A stretch of DNA of 64,000 bases. It comes from an uncultured Acidobacteriia bacterium (lineage in GTDB: Bacteria; Acidobacteriota; Terriglobia; Bryobacterales; Bryobacteraceae). Positions within the stretch are counted from its first letter, which is position 1. Each line of letters begins with the position of its first letter. A program made the translations under genes and the position numbers. Below the pieces are notes generated by a model. The model was not told the origin of the DNA. It saw only the letters and a program-made list of their open reading frames with translations, and searched no databases. The stretch lies in assembly GCA_903907865.1 (NCBI GenBank), contig CAIVPR010000003.1, forward strand, positions 19,235 through 83,234. The letters are read 5' to 3'. Positions 36,826-45,952 of the stretch are shown one piece after another.

Positions 36826-37832
36826 CGTTGCCGGGTAGCGCTGCCGGTCCATTCACGACGGCCGCGGGGACTTCGGTGTCCACCATAACGGCACCGGTTC
36901 AGTTGCCAATTGTCGTAACCGCCAATTCCGTGGCCAGTCAAACTGGCGTGAACCTATGGGTTGCGCCCCGGCTTAAGGTGGTTGGCCCGAGCGGTGCAGG
37001 TCTGACCGGGACTGTCGGAATACCTTGGAGCAGCAGCAACAACACGGTGCTTGCAACAGAGGGCAACGGTACGTACCGCTATTCCCTGTCATCGGGATTG
37101 CTGCCTTCGGGGTTGACCCTCAATGCCGTGACTGGCGCAATCAGCGGAACCCCTGCCGCCAATTCTGCCGGCTCGTACAGCGTAACCGTAACCGCTACCG
37201 ACACCGCCAATATACCGGTAAAGGGCACCGTGTCCTTTACATTGACGGTCGCGGGCGGTCTGGTCGTATCCTCCACCGGCTCGGCACCGTACAACGGAAC
37301 GTTCGGCACGGCGGCCGCCACCCTGACGACGGTATCGGCGGCGGGCGGCGCCTACCCCTATTCGTTCGCCATCACCTCGCCCAGCACGCTACCCACCGGC
37401 ATGACCATCGGTGCGACGAGCGGAGTGATCGGCATCACGGCCCTCACGCCCGCCGGAACCTACCACGTAACTGTGACATCGACGGATTCGACGGCAGTGA
37501 CACCCCTGACCGGGTCAATCACCTTCGACATCGTCGTGGCACTCCACATGGCTCGCACCACCCCGGCCACCGGAACCAGCGGCACCGCCAGCACAATCAG
37601 CACCGTGTCGGCGACCGGCAATACCGGTACCATCGTGTACTCGCTCGATACCCCAACGTTGGCATTGGGGTGGGTGACGATAAACTCCGGCACGGGCGCT
37701 GTTGGAATCACAACAGGTGCTCCTGCCAGTGCCTCCGTGACCGCAACCGTCACAGCAACGGACGGAACAGCGGCACCCGGCGCGGCAAGTGCGGGCACGG
37801 GCACCATCACCGTGGCTGTCGCAACCAACTAG
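36822..37832 (+). pseudogene. Out-of-frame continuation of the TIGR03437 protein, He_PIG-like Ig domains
   Basis: This part reads in a different frame from 34201-36825 and continues it: first the end of the TIGR03437 domain (VTLPGSAAGPF), then about three Ig-like domains of the He_PIG/cadherin-like type (LPSGLTLNAVTGAISGTPA; LPTGMTIGATSGVIGITAL), ending at TAG 37830. It has no plausible start or ribosome site of its own. The intact product would be about 1210 residues. Continuing codon bias and intact domains argue that the shift is recent or an error. Confidence 0.8.
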
Positions 37833-37849
37833 CCTCCTAAACGAAAGGG

Positions 37850-37875
37850 GGAACCGCCCCGTAGCCGACGGTTCC
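37850..37875. other. Weak inverted repeat before glmS
   Basis: GGAACCG (37850-37856) and CGGTTCC (37869-37875) could pair around a 12-nt loop. It lies between the TIGR03437 gene and glmS, without a T-tract, so it is at best a weak terminator or leader hairpin. It has no resemblance to the glmS ribozyme. Confidence 0.3.
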
Positions 37876-37889
37876 GTACAATAAGAATT

Positions 37890-39743
37890 ATGTGTGGAAT
37901 CGTCGGTTATGTGGGCACGCAGCGGGCAGTGCCCATCATCCTCGAAGGCCTGAAGCGGCTCGAGTATCGTGGCTATGATTCGGCGGGCATCGCGGTGTAC
38001 CGCGATGACGAAACACTGGGAATCCGGCGGGCGCAAGGCAAGCTGCGGAACTTGGAAGACACGCTCCAGATGGACCCTGTCGATGGCTGCTTCGGCATCG
38101 GCCATACCCGCTGGGCGACCCACGGTCGTCCTACGGAAGAAAACGCCCACCCGCACCGCGACTGCAGCGGCGACATCGTGGTGGCTCACAACGGGATCGT
38201 CGAAAACTACCTGCCACTGAAGGAGCAGCTCCAGAACGAGGGGCACGTCTTCAAGACCGAAACCGACACCGAGGTCATCGCCCACCTCATTGAGAAGTAC
38301 TTCGAGGGGAACCTCGAACAAGCCGTCCGACGCGCTGTGAAGGAGATCCGCGGCGTGTTCGCGCTTGCCGTCCTGTGCCGCCGCGACCCGTTCAAGATCG
38401 TCGCGGCCCGCGAAGGCCCCCCGGTCGTGATCGGACTCGGTCGAAACGAGTACTTCATGGCCTCCGACGTCCCCGCCATCCTGAGCCACACCCGGGACAT
38501 GTTTTTCCTGGCGGATGGCGACATGGCGATCCTCAGCCGCGATGGCGTCCAGCTCACCGATTTCAACGGTGCCCACGTAAACCGGCAAGTACAGCACGTC
38601 CTCTGGGACCCCATCATGGCGGAAAAGGGCGGCTATAAGCACTTCATGCTCAAGGAGATCTTCGAGCAACCGCGTGCCGTCCGCGACACCACCCTCGGCC
38701 GGGTCGGACAGGAAACAGGTAAGATCTTCCTCGACGAAATGGACATCACGCCGGAGGAATTCCGATCCTTCCGCGAGGTAAAGATCATCGCCTGCGGCAC
38801 CAGTTGGCACTCGGCTCTGGCGGGCAAGTTCATGATCGAGAAGCTGGCCCGGATCCCGGTTGAGGTCGATTACGGCAGCGAATTCCGCTACCGCGACCCG
38901 ATCCTGTCGAAGGACGTCCTCACCGTGGTCATTTCGCAGTCCGGCGAGACTGCGGACACGCTGGCGGCCCAACGCGAGGCCAAACTCAAGGGTTCCAAGA
39001 CGCTGGCGATCTGCAACGTGGTCGGCTCCATGATCACGCGCGAGGCGGCGGGCAGCATCTACACGCATGCCGGACCGGAAATCGGTGTCGCGTCGACCAA
39101 GGCATTTACTTGCCAGTTGACGGCGTTGGCGATTCTCGCGGCCTACCTCGGCCAGATGCGGGGCCAAATGAGCGAGGAGGCGTCGCGGGCATTCGTCCAT
39201 GAACTGATCCTCATCCCCGGCAAGATCGAGACCATCTTGGGCAACGACTCCCACTTCGAGGAACTGGCCCGCAAGCTGTTCCGCGCCACGGATTTCCTCT
39301 ATCTCGGTCGAGGCATCCACTTCCCGATCGCGCTTGAAGGGGCGTTGAAGCTGAAAGAAATCTCCTACATCCATGCCGAGGGCTATCCTGCCGGCGAGAT
39401 GAAGCACGGACCCAACGCGCTGATCGACGAGAGCCTGCCCGTAGTCGTGATCGCGACTCAGGACCGGTCGAATCCCGAAAGCGCCTTGCTGTATGAGAAG
39501 ACCCTCTCCAACATCCAAGAAGTGAAGGCGCGCGAAGGGCGTGTGATCGCAATTGTGACCGAGGGTGACCGCGAAGTTCGCAAAGTGGCAGACGACGTGA
39601 TCGAGATCCCGGCAGCCCCGGATCTTTTGTCTTCCATCCTCGAGATCGTGCCGCTGCAGTTGCTTGCGTACCACATCGCGGTGCGCCGTGGCTGCGACGT
39701 CGACCAGCCGAGGAACTTGGCGAAGTCCGTCACGGTCGAATAG
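37890..39743 (+). CDS. glmS: Glucosamine-fructose-6-phosphate aminotransferase (isomerizing)
   Basis: This is a full-length (617 aa) cytoplasmic enzyme making glucosamine-6-phosphate from fructose-6-phosphate and glutamine, the first step to UDP-GlcNAc. The N-terminal glutaminase domain begins MCGIVGYVG with the nucleophile Cys exposed after Met removal, and shows GHTRWATHG. Two SIS domains follow ([26 protein letters not shown]), ending with the standard KSVTVE. The gene fits with the surface-glycan genes elsewhere in the window. A YjbQ-like gene starts 10 nt after the stop. Confidence 0.98.
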   Translation: MCGIVGYVGTQRAVPIILEGLKRLEYRGYDSAGIAVYRDDETLGIRRAQGKLRNLEDTLQMDPVDGCFGIGHTRWATHGRPTEENAHPHRDCSGDIVVAHNGIVENYLPLKEQLQNEGHVFKTETDTEVIAHLIEKYFEGNLEQAVRRAVKEIRGVFALAVLCRRDPFKIVAAREGPPVVIGLGRNEYFMASDVPAILSHTRDMFFLADGDMAILSRDGVQLTDFNGAHVNRQVQHVLWDPIMAEKGGYKHFMLKEIFEQPRAVRDTTLGRVGQETGKIFLDEMDITPEEFRSFREVKIIACGTSWHSALAGKFMIEKLARIPVEVDYGSEFRYRDPILSKDVLTVVISQSGETADTLAAQREAKLKGSKTLAICNVVGSMITREAAGSIYTHAGPEIGVASTKAFTCQLTALAILAAYLGQMRGQMSEEASRAFVHELILIPGKIETILGNDSHFEELARKLFRATDFLYLGRGIHFPIALEGALKLKEISYIHAEGYPAGEMKHGPNALIDESLPVVVIATQDRSNPESALLYEKTLSNIQEVKAREGRVIAIVTEGDREVRKVADDVIEIPAAPDLLSSILEIVPLQLLAYHIAVRRGCDVDQPRNLAKSVTVE

Positions 39744-39753
39744 GGTTGCGCTG

Positions 39754-40173
39754 GTGAGGCAATCGCAGGGCGATATTTCCGTCGCCACCCGCGGCAAGGG
39801 CCTTTACGACGTTACGAGGGAGATCCGGAATTGGGTCTCCCGGCAACGTATTGGAACCGGTCTGCTGACGGTATTTATCCAGCACACCTCCGCCTCGTTG
39901 ACCATCCAGGAAAATGCCGACCCCGACGTCCTGCGGGACATGTCGGAATTCTTCGAGCGCTTGGTACCCGAAAGCACACCGTGGTTCCGTCACACCCTCG
40001 AAGGACCGGACGACATGCCGTCGCATATCCGTTCCAGCCTGACGGCCACATCGATCTCGATCCCTGTGCGCGGCGGCGCACCAGCCCTCGGGACTTGGCA
40101 GGCAATCTATGTGTTCGAGCACAGAAGGGAGCCGCAACGGCGCACCGTAGTACTGCATTTGATCGGCGAGTGA
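39754..40173 (+). CDS. YjbQ/UPF0047-family protein (secondary thiamine-phosphate synthase-like)
   Basis: This is a 139-aa protein of the UPF0047/YjbQ family, about the usual length. The signature FIQHTSASLTIQENAD is clear, with the conserved His and Ser, and the C-terminal GTWQAIYVFEHR is typical. Some members show weak thiamine-phosphate synthase activity; the physiological role is unknown. I start at GTG 39754, 10 nt after glmS, since the frame upstream lies inside glmS. Confidence 0.88.
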   Translation: MRQSQGDISVATRGKGLYDVTREIRNWVSRQRIGTGLLTVFIQHTSASLTIQENADPDVLRDMSEFFERLVPESTPWFRHTLEGPDDMPSHIRSSLTATSISIPVRGGAPALGTWQAIYVFEHRREPQRRTVVLHLIGE

Positions 40174-40214
40174 GCGATTTTCTGCCACAGATCCGTTTTA
40201 CTGGGCAGACAACA

Positions 40215-40697
40215 ATGAAACTCACCGACCTGTTCCAACTCAGATTCGTACCCCGTCCTCCAGCCGCCGCCCTCCTCGCCGTCATCGCGCTGACGGCCTC
40301 CGCCGCAGAACGCACCGCAAACCTTCCTGGTGCCGGTGAACAAGCCCTGCGCGAGGCGTCCAGCACGCTGCGGGTCGTTGCGGGGGTTCCGAAGGTGACA
40401 CCGGATTCGGCGACAGCTTCCCTCCACCTCGAAGGTACCGAAGACCAGTTGGCGGTCGCCGACTGGATGCTGGCGCAGATCGACGCGGGCCAAACGAAGG
40501 ACTACAGCGACACGGTCCGCGTTTTCCGCGTGCCGCAAAACACCACCGGGCAGTCGGTCCAGCAGCTTATGGCGAACCTGCGGAGCGAATTCGGCATCCG
40601 GACCATGTTCCACTACTCGGACAAACACCTGCTGTTCTGCCGTGGGACGGCGGAGCAACTGGACAAGACCGCGGGCAAACTATTCGCAAAAGAGTAG
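40215..40697 (+). CDS. Exported protein with secretin N-domain-like folds
   Basis: This 160-aa protein starts at ATG 40215 with a signal peptide ending near TASAAERT. The remainder contains a domain (residues about 100-155: DTVRVFRVPQNTTG then LLFCRGTAEQLDKTA) resembling the small alpha/beta N-domains of secretins (NolW/N1-like), which bind partner proteins in the periplasm. There is no secretin pore region. It may be a periplasmic accessory protein; the partner is unknown. A strong terminator follows. Confidence 0.65.
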   Translation: MKLTDLFQLRFVPRPPAAALLAVIALTASAAERTANLPGAGEQALREASSTLRVVAGVPKVTPDSATASLHLEGTEDQLAVADWMLAQIDAGQTKDYSDTVRVFRVPQNTTGQSVQQLMANLRSEFGIRTMFHYSDKHLLFCRGTAEQLDKTAGKLFAKE

Positions 40698-40715
40698 CCT
40701 TCCGACATGGTTGCA

Positions 40716-40745
40716 GGCCCGTCCCCGAAAGGGACGGGCCTTGTT
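40716..40745 (+). terminator. Rho-independent terminator between convergent genes
   Basis: A perfect 10-bp stem GGCCCGTCCC (40716-40725) / GGGACGGGCC (40731-40740) with a 5-nt loop is followed by TTGTT. It ends the glmS-side transcript and lies 11 nt from the stop of the convergent gene. Confidence 0.85.
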
Positions 40746-40750
40746 CAGCC

Positions 40751-41848
40751 CTACGCCCGGCCCTTGATCCCCACGCCCATTTCGTTCTGGGCAAACAGGA
40801 TGCTCCGGGCCAAATCCACCCGTTGCTGCTCTTTCAGAGCCTCGATATACTCCGCCGGTTTCTTGCCTGGCGAATCCTCGATCACCATTGACCCCATGAA
40901 CGGATGTCCTTTCTTCGCCAGCGCCGCAAACCGCGCGAACTCGCTGGCGGGCATCTTCGGGAACCACTTCCACCAGTCCTTCTCGTAGTACGGCAGGATC
41001 TGCGGCGGCCGTCCGGTGATGATCTCCAGTTGTAGCAGCGAATTCGGGCAGACCTTTCGGTAAGTCTCCATGAAGGCCTTCCAATCGATGATGCCATCGC
41101 CCATCGCCACCCACTGCGCCGCCGCCCCGCGCGGATGCTCGAACACCACGGAATCGCGCACGTGGGTCGTCACGGCGTAGGGTCCGAGGATCTCCAGTGT
41201 CACCTGCGGGTCCTCCATCACCCACATCGGGTTGCCTGTGTCGAGGCACGACGCCACGAAATCCTTGCCCGATTCCTCGATGATCGTCCGCACCTCCCGT
41301 GCCTGCATGTCGCCCGCGTGGTTCTCCAGCGCGATTTTGACGTTCAGATCCTGCGCTTGTGTCCGGACGCCCTTAAAGACCTTGATCGTGGCATCCATGA
41401 ACTGCTCGATGGGGCGGTCCGACCGGCGGTCGTCCATCGACCCCATGAAACACCGCATTGCGCGAGCCCCGACCGCCTTTGCAATCTTGAGCCCGTCCAC
41501 CGTATACTGCTCCGCCGTCTTCGCCCCCGGCTTCCAGCTCTTCGAAATGGGACAGATGCAGCCGATGCCCGAATCGATTTCGAGGCCGAGCTGGTCGGCA
41601 TGGGCCTTGACCGCCGCGAGGTGGGCGGGATCGAGCGAGCTGTAATCCGCCGAGTCCGAGATCTGGACGGTGTCGGCCTTCAAGCTGGCGGCATAGTCCA
41701 GCAATTGGATGTCCTTCCACTTGAAGGCGCGGACGGAATACGTGTCGAAGCCAAGCTTGATGCCCGTCGGTCTGGCCGCTTGGCCGAAAGCCGTTTGCGC
41801 GAGCCCGAGCCCGCTGAATGCCGTAGAGAGAAATGTACGCCGGTCCAT
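40751..41848 (-). CDS. Tat-exported sugar phosphate isomerase/epimerase-like TIM barrel
   Basis: This 365-aa protein starts at ATG 41848 with a twin-arginine signal (MDRRTFLSTAFSG). The body is a xylose-isomerase-like TIM barrel (AP endonuclease 2 superfamily): KLGFDTYSVRA near the N-terminus, KIALENHAGD, CLDTGNPMWVMED and TTHVRDSV with the His/Asp/Glu residues that bind a divalent metal in this family. Many such exported proteins occur in Acidobacteria and Planctomycetes and are thought to act on sugars or inositols in the periplasm. The substrate is unknown. It stands alone, convergent with the glmS group. Confidence 0.85.
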   Translation of the reverse strand: MDRRTFLSTAFSGLGLAQTAFGQAARPTGIKLGFDTYSVRAFKWKDIQLLDYAASLKADTVQISDSADYSSLDPAHLAAVKAHADQLGLEIDSGIGCICPISKSWKPGAKTAEQYTVDGLKIAKAVGARAMRCFMGSMDDRRSDRPIEQFMDATIKVFKGVRTQAQDLNVKIALENHAGDMQAREVRTIIEESGKDFVASCLDTGNPMWVMEDPQVTLEILGPYAVTTHVRDSVVFEHPRGAAAQWVAMGDGIIDWKAFMETYRKVCPNSLLQLEIITGRPPQILPYYEKDWWKWFPKMPASEFARFAALAKKGHPFMGSMVIEDSPGKKPAEYIEALKEQQRVDLARSILFAQNEMGVGIKGRA

Positions 41849-41886
41849 TAGCCCGTTTTTACCACGCGCGAATCGTTGGCCGCGAG

Positions 41887-42666
41887 TCAGTCGGCCTTGC
41901 GGACGGTGAGGTGCCAATGGATCGCGCCAAGGGAATCGAGCGGTTTCAACAGCCGGTCCGCCGCGCCCACCGCCGACGTCAGGACGTTCGGAAAAAACGT
42001 GCGCAGATTGACCCCGCCGGACATCAGGTAGCTGAACCACGGCAGGTATCGGCGCTGCTCCAGCCTCAACTTCGGAAACTTGCGCTCGAACACGTCGCGG
42101 TCGCGGTCGAAAACGATCCACGTGAGGGCCTGGTTGGAGTCGAGCATGGTGTGGCCCTCGGGAAAACTCCACGTGGCGGCTCGGTCGTCGTAGGGCTCGG
42201 GGTGGATCTTGCCGAAAAAGAAGCGCGCGAGGGGGGTGTGGGTCTCGTCCACCATGGAAACGACGCCGCCCGGCACCAACACGCGGTTCGCCTCGGCGAG
42301 GAACAGCTCCACGTCGGGAATGTGGTGGAAAACGTGGGTCAGGAGCAGGGCGCGGACGGAAGCGTCTGGAAACGGGAGGCTGCGCCCATCAATGACCATG
42401 TCGGCGATTCCCGGTGCCACGTCGGACGTGATGATTCCCGGCCTCAACTCCTTCAGATAGCTGGACCCGCTGCCCAACTCCACCACCGGATGGTTGTGGA
42501 ACGGGGGGGGCACGGAGTCGGCGTCGGCCAACAGCAGCCGGTACCAGAGGTCGTAGCAGCGGCGGACCAGCGGCTTGTCGCCCATCATGGCTTTTTGCGC
42601 GGCGAACCATTCGGGGGAACCGACTTCGACGCCCTTCAAACGCGGATGGACAAGCGGAAACGACAT
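41887..42666 (-). CDS. Class I SAM-dependent methyltransferase
   Basis: This is a 259-aa methyltransferase. The AdoMet-binding motif I is VVELGSGSSYLKEL, with IITSDVAPGIADMVIDG and ALLLTHVFHHIPD as the following motifs. It is the last gene of a four-gene minus-strand operon with an NAD-epimerase, a GMC oxidoreductase and a small unknown protein, starting 6 nt after the epimerase stop. In such clusters the enzyme usually methylates a sugar or lipid precursor. The substrate is not readable. Confidence 0.85.
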   Translation of the reverse strand: MSFPLVHPRLKGVEVGSPEWFAAQKAMMGDKPLVRRCYDLWYRLLLADADSVPPPFHNHPVVELGSGSSYLKELRPGIITSDVAPGIADMVIDGRSLPFPDASVRALLLTHVFHHIPDVELFLAEANRVLVPGGVVSMVDETHTPLARFFFGKIHPEPYDDRAATWSFPEGHTMLDSNQALTWIVFDRDRDVFERKFPKLRLEQRRYLPWFSYLMSGGVNLRTFFPNVLTSAVGAADRLLKPLDSLGAIHWHLTVRKAD

Positions 42667-42672
42667 CAGGCC

Positions 42673-43446
42673 CTATTCTCCCAAACGTCGACCCAAGGCG
42701 GCGGCAATCGCAGCCTCGAAGTGCGTTTCGCACGCGACCAAGTCCGATAGATTCCACCGGTGGGCCGCAGTCCGGTTCAGCACCATCGTTCGCAGGCTCT
42801 CCGACGAAAAAGGGAGCGGGAGCCCCAGCCGTTCGGCCAGGCTCACGCCGAATTGGGCCACGCCGAATGGAATCCCGATGACCGGCGTCCGCCTTCCGTA
42901 CAGCCGGAGCACGCACTCGACGATTTCCCGCATCGTCGGGGATACCGAGTTGAAAAGATTGAACTCGCCCGACCGCTCCGATTCCACCAACGCCACCACG
43001 CCCAAGCAGAAATCGGCGAGCGCCAAAACCGCGACCGAATCCCGGCCCCCGTCGATCAGCGGAATGATCCGGGCCCGCTGGATCGCCTCAATGTGGCGTA
43101 GGAAAAGGCCGCCCGGTCCGATCACCAAGCCCGGTCGGACCACCGTCTCCCCCGCCCCGAGGTAGAACCGCTCGATCCGATATTTGGACACGCCGTACTC
43201 CGACACCGCGTCGGCACGCGCCGAATGCGAACTGATGTAGATCCGGCGGAGCCCGGATACCGACTCGAAACGCTGCCGCGCCTGGTCGATGTTCGATTGC
43301 AGCGTTCCTGGACGCATGTCGTGAGTGAGGTCAACCGCAATTTCGGCCTCCTCCAGCGGCACCACGCGGTGGCCACGCGATTCCAAGGCGGCAGCAAGAT
43401 ACCCTCGCAGAAACCCGCGCGACCCGGTGAGATACACCCGCCTCAT
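42673..43446 (-). CDS. NAD-dependent epimerase/dehydratase family protein
   Basis: This 257-aa extended-SDR protein starts at ATG 43446. The Rossmann motif is slightly altered (YLTGSRGFLRGYL for TGxxGxxG). YGVSKYRIER supplies the catalytic Tyr and Lys, and ISSHSARAD the Ser. It is shorter than typical sugar epimerases (~310 aa). Its ATG overlaps the stop of the upstream GMC oxidoreductase (ATGA, 43443-43446), so the two are coupled. A role as a nucleotide-sugar epimerase or reductase is likely. Confidence 0.83.
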   Translation of the reverse strand: MRRVYLTGSRGFLRGYLAAALESRGHRVVPLEEAEIAVDLTHDMRPGTLQSNIDQARQRFESVSGLRRIYISSHSARADAVSEYGVSKYRIERFYLGAGETVVRPGLVIGPGGLFLRHIEAIQRARIIPLIDGGRDSVAVLALADFCLGVVALVESERSGEFNLFNSVSPTMREIVECVLRLYGRRTPVIGIPFGVAQFGVSLAERLGLPLPFSSESLRTMVLNRTAAHRWNLSDLVACETHFEAAIAAALGRRLGE

Positions 43447-45038
43447 AGCACCCGCTCGCGGATCTTCGTCGCGATGCGCATGGCGTTCGCCATGATCGTG
43501 AAGGTCAAGTTCTTCGAGGGCAGGCGCGGGAAACATGCCCCGTCGGCGACGTAGACGGAGCGGGTCCCGAACAGCCGTCCATCGGGGTCCAGTTCGTAGG
43601 GGCTCGGCCGATCCTTCATCGGCAACGTCCCGGCGTAGTGGATGCCCGCGCCCATGGGCGGATACGGGCAAAGCTTGATGGAAGCGAGGAATCCGATCCG
43701 CCAGAAGGCTGGGATCAGGGCGCGGATCGACGCCTCGCGCGACGGACAACCCGCCTCCGGGTAGCGGCACTGGAGTTGCAAGGTGCCGTCGCTCCCGAGG
43801 CTCAGGTGGTTTTCCGGGTGCGGCGCGGAGGGATAGAACATCATGAGGAGCCCGCTGGCCGCAGCCAGAAGGCCCAGAACCTCGACGTTGCTGCGGATCG
43901 CGAGCGGCAGTTCGAAAACCACGTCGCTGCGCAGCGGACCGGCTGCACCGTAGATCGACCCCTGCAGCACTGTTCCATCAAACTCCTGGATCAGATTCAA
44001 CTGGCCCAGGGAGCTGTCAAGCCTGTCCAAAGGCTTGCCAGCCAACTGCGGACGAAACAGAGGCAGGCAGGCCATCGGATTGTCCAGCAGCGGCAGTCGG
44101 GTCTTGTAGTCTTCGTTCGATTCCAACACCAGTTTCGCCGAGTTCAGCGCTCCGGCTGCCAGGATCAGCGTCCTCCCGGCAAACGCTTCAGTCGTCCCGC
44201 TGGAGAGATCCCGCGCCTCGACTTCAACCCCAAAACCCTCGACTTCCCGGTACCGTACGGCCAAGTGGTTCGACAGATACTCGACCCGGCCCGCATCCAC
44301 CAACTCCCGCAGCGTGTAGGCCGGGTTGAACACCGCCGGATCGTGCGCCCGAAAGAATTCCATGTTGCCGTATTGATACGCTTCCCTGCCCCGGTGCGGA
44401 CGCGTCAGGACGGCGTTCCGGGCCCGTCCAATGCTGACTCCGATCCGGTGGAATCGGTCGCGATGCCGTTGGTAGCCGTCCAGCAGGCCGGAGGCAAATC
44501 GGGACAGCTCGATGGGCGGCAACAGGTCGGCGGCGCTGCCGAACCACGGGGCTGTGTCGTCCAAGGCACCGCTGATGCCAATGTGCCGGGTAAGGTCGTC
44601 GTAAAACGGGTCGAGATCGGCGACGGTGATAGGAAAATCGGCCAGATCCTGCGCGGTGAAGCGGTAGACGCCCGCCCCCCAGGCATTCGCGAGTCCGCCG
44701 GTGGCGAAGCTCATGGTCGGCTCGAAGCCCTGGGTACGAGTCGGCGAAAGGGAATCCGCCCCGTCGACCACATAGCGCATACCGGGCGACTTCAGCTTCA
44801 GGCTGACAGGTGGCTGGTGGAGATTGTGGAGTGATTCGAAGTTTTCGCCAATCAAGGGGCCGAAGAGGTCGGGCGCGGTGCGGCGTTGTTCATAGAGGTT
44901 CGCATTGCGAGGAAGACCGTCGACGGCGGACGCGACAGGTTGGCGCCCCACGTCCAGCATGAGGACACGCTTGCCAACCAAGGCGCGGGCGGCCATTGTT
45001 CCGGCGGGACCGGAACCAATAATGATGGCATCAAACAA
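43443..45038 (-). CDS. GMC-family FAD oxidoreductase
   Basis: This is a 531-aa flavoprotein. The FAD-binding dinucleotide motif is at the very N-terminus (IIIGSGPAGTMAARAL), with a second block at LILAAGALNSAKLVLES and a C-terminal FAD segment YVADGACFPRLPSKNLTFT typical of the glucose-methanol-choline family. The start is TTG 45038, which overlaps the upstream gene's stop by 8 nt. Similar oxidoreductases sit in polysaccharide and lipid clusters of many bacteria and oxidise sugar alcohol groups. The substrate is unknown. Confidence 0.87.
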   Translation of the reverse strand: MFDAIIIGSGPAGTMAARALVGKRVLMLDVGRQPVASAVDGLPRNANLYEQRRTAPDLFGPLIGENFESLHNLHQPPVSLKLKSPGMRYVVDGADSLSPTRTQGFEPTMSFATGGLANAWGAGVYRFTAQDLADFPITVADLDPFYDDLTRHIGISGALDDTAPWFGSAADLLPPIELSRFASGLLDGYQRHRDRFHRIGVSIGRARNAVLTRPHRGREAYQYGNMEFFRAHDPAVFNPAYTLRELVDAGRVEYLSNHLAVRYREVEGFGVEVEARDLSSGTTEAFAGRTLILAAGALNSAKLVLESNEDYKTRLPLLDNPMACLPLFRPQLAGKPLDRLDSSLGQLNLIQEFDGTVLQGSIYGAAGPLRSDVVFELPLAIRSNVEVLGLLAAASGLLMMFYPSAPHPENHLSLGSDGTLQLQCRYPEAGCPSREASIRALIPAFWRIGFLASIKLCPYPPMGAGIHYAGTLPMKDRPSPYELDPDGRLFGTRSVYVADGACFPRLPSKNLTFTIMANAMRIATKIRERVL

Positions 45039-45438
45039 GGTGGTACCTGAGCACCAGCCACTTGCCCTTCAGGTATTGGCGGAGCGTGTACAACCCCGCA
45101 TGCAGCATTCCGGCCACCACTTTCAGCGGGCCCTTCGCCGACGTGAAGAAGTAGGGATAGTAGGCGGACCGCACCTCTACCAAGTAGAAAAGGGTCTGAA
45201 TTTTCTTGCGCAGGATGGCAGAGGCCGCCCCCCGCAAGGCCAGTTCGACGGCTTCCGGGTCCAGATGACCGGCGACCACACGGTCGGTCAACGGGTCCGG
45301 CCCGACCCGCATCAACCCGTTCGCCGAAACGTAGCGTTTGACAACCTCGACCGGCGGATCGCTGCCGAAGAAGGATCTGTGCAAGTGCGTGACTTCGGCG
45401 ACCAGCGCCTCCCCCGACTGCTCGTTAGGAACCTGCAC
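45031..45438 (-). CDS. Small hypothetical protein partnered with GMC oxidoreductase
   Basis: This 135-aa protein starts at GTG 45438. It has a central helix-rich part and an aromatic stretch (VRSAYYPYFFTSAKGP) but no clear transmembrane helix. Its stop overlaps the GMC start by 8 nt. Small proteins encoded just before GMC or gluconate-2-dehydrogenase-type flavoenzymes can be accessory subunits, so this may be a chaperone or small subunit of the oxidoreductase. No known motif is seen. It heads the four-gene operon. Confidence 0.72.
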   Translation of the reverse strand: MQVPNEQSGEALVAEVTHLHRSFFGSDPPVEVVKRYVSANGLMRVGPDPLTDRVVAGHLDPEAVELALRGAASAILRKKIQTLFYLVEVRSAYYPYFFTSAKGPLKVVAGMLHAGLYTLRQYLKGKWLVLRYHLV

Positions 45439-45483
45439 GATCCTATTTTGACAGAACCGGGCTTGGCGCTAGACTAGTTCTGT

Positions 45484-45930
45484 ATGCGCGGAATCGCTTT
45501 GTTTCTTCTTGGTGTTGGACTCTTGTCGGCACAGGACATCGTACTACCCGACGGCAAGGCCAAAAAGCTGATCACGGATACCTGCACCGAATGCCACGGT
45601 CTGGACACGGTCGTCGCGACGGGTATGACTACCGATGACTGGCGTACGACGGTCAAGCAGATGGTGAAGCGCGGCGCGGGCCTTTCGCCGGAACAAATCG
45701 ACACGGTGGTCGACTATCTGTCGGTGTATTTCGGGGCCGAGAAAATCAACGTCAATACCGCGACCGCCGCCGAACTGCAGAAGGCTCTGCTGCTTACGGC
45801 GGACCAAGCGGCGGCGATCGTCGCCCACCGCAAGGAAAACGGGAACTTCAAGGATTTGGACGGCTTGAAGAAAGTGGCTGGCTTGGACGCCAAAAAGCTC
45901 GACTCGAAGAAGGATTCGATCGGGTTCTGA
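45484..45930 (+). CDS. Exported cytochrome c-like / helix-hairpin-helix fusion
   Basis: This 148-aa protein starts with a short signal peptide (MRGIALFLLGVGLLSAQ). Residues about 33-90 form a small cytochrome c-type domain with one CxxCH heme site (CTECH) of the kind seen in quinohemoprotein amine dehydrogenase alpha subunits. Residues about 95-145 are a ComEA-type helix-hairpin-helix (INVNTATAAELQ, then IVAHRKENGNFKDLDGL). The HhH fold usually binds DNA; fused to an exported heme domain it may instead serve as a protein-binding module. It stands alone between two minus-strand operons. Confidence 0.85.
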   Translation: MRGIALFLLGVGLLSAQDIVLPDGKAKKLITDTCTECHGLDTVVATGMTTDDWRTTVKQMVKRGAGLSPEQIDTVVDYLSVYFGAEKINVNTATAAELQKALLLTADQAAAIVAHRKENGNFKDLDGLKKVAGLDAKKLDSKKDSIGF

Positions 45931-45952
45931 AATTTCGCTCCCCTCCAGAGAC

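Noticed and set aside
36579..37832. 417-codon frame taken as an independent gene
   Set aside because: Its first 81 codons overlap the TIGR03437 frame out of phase and look unnatural, and its remainder completes that domain; it is a frameshifted continuation.
37833..37889. glmS ribozyme upstream of glmS
   Set aside because: The gap is only 57 nt and lacks the conserved ribozyme core; this element is typical of Firmicutes.
37515..39797. Open frame of 760 codons antisense to glmS
   Set aside because: glmS is unambiguous on the plus strand, and the antisense frame has no recognisable domain.
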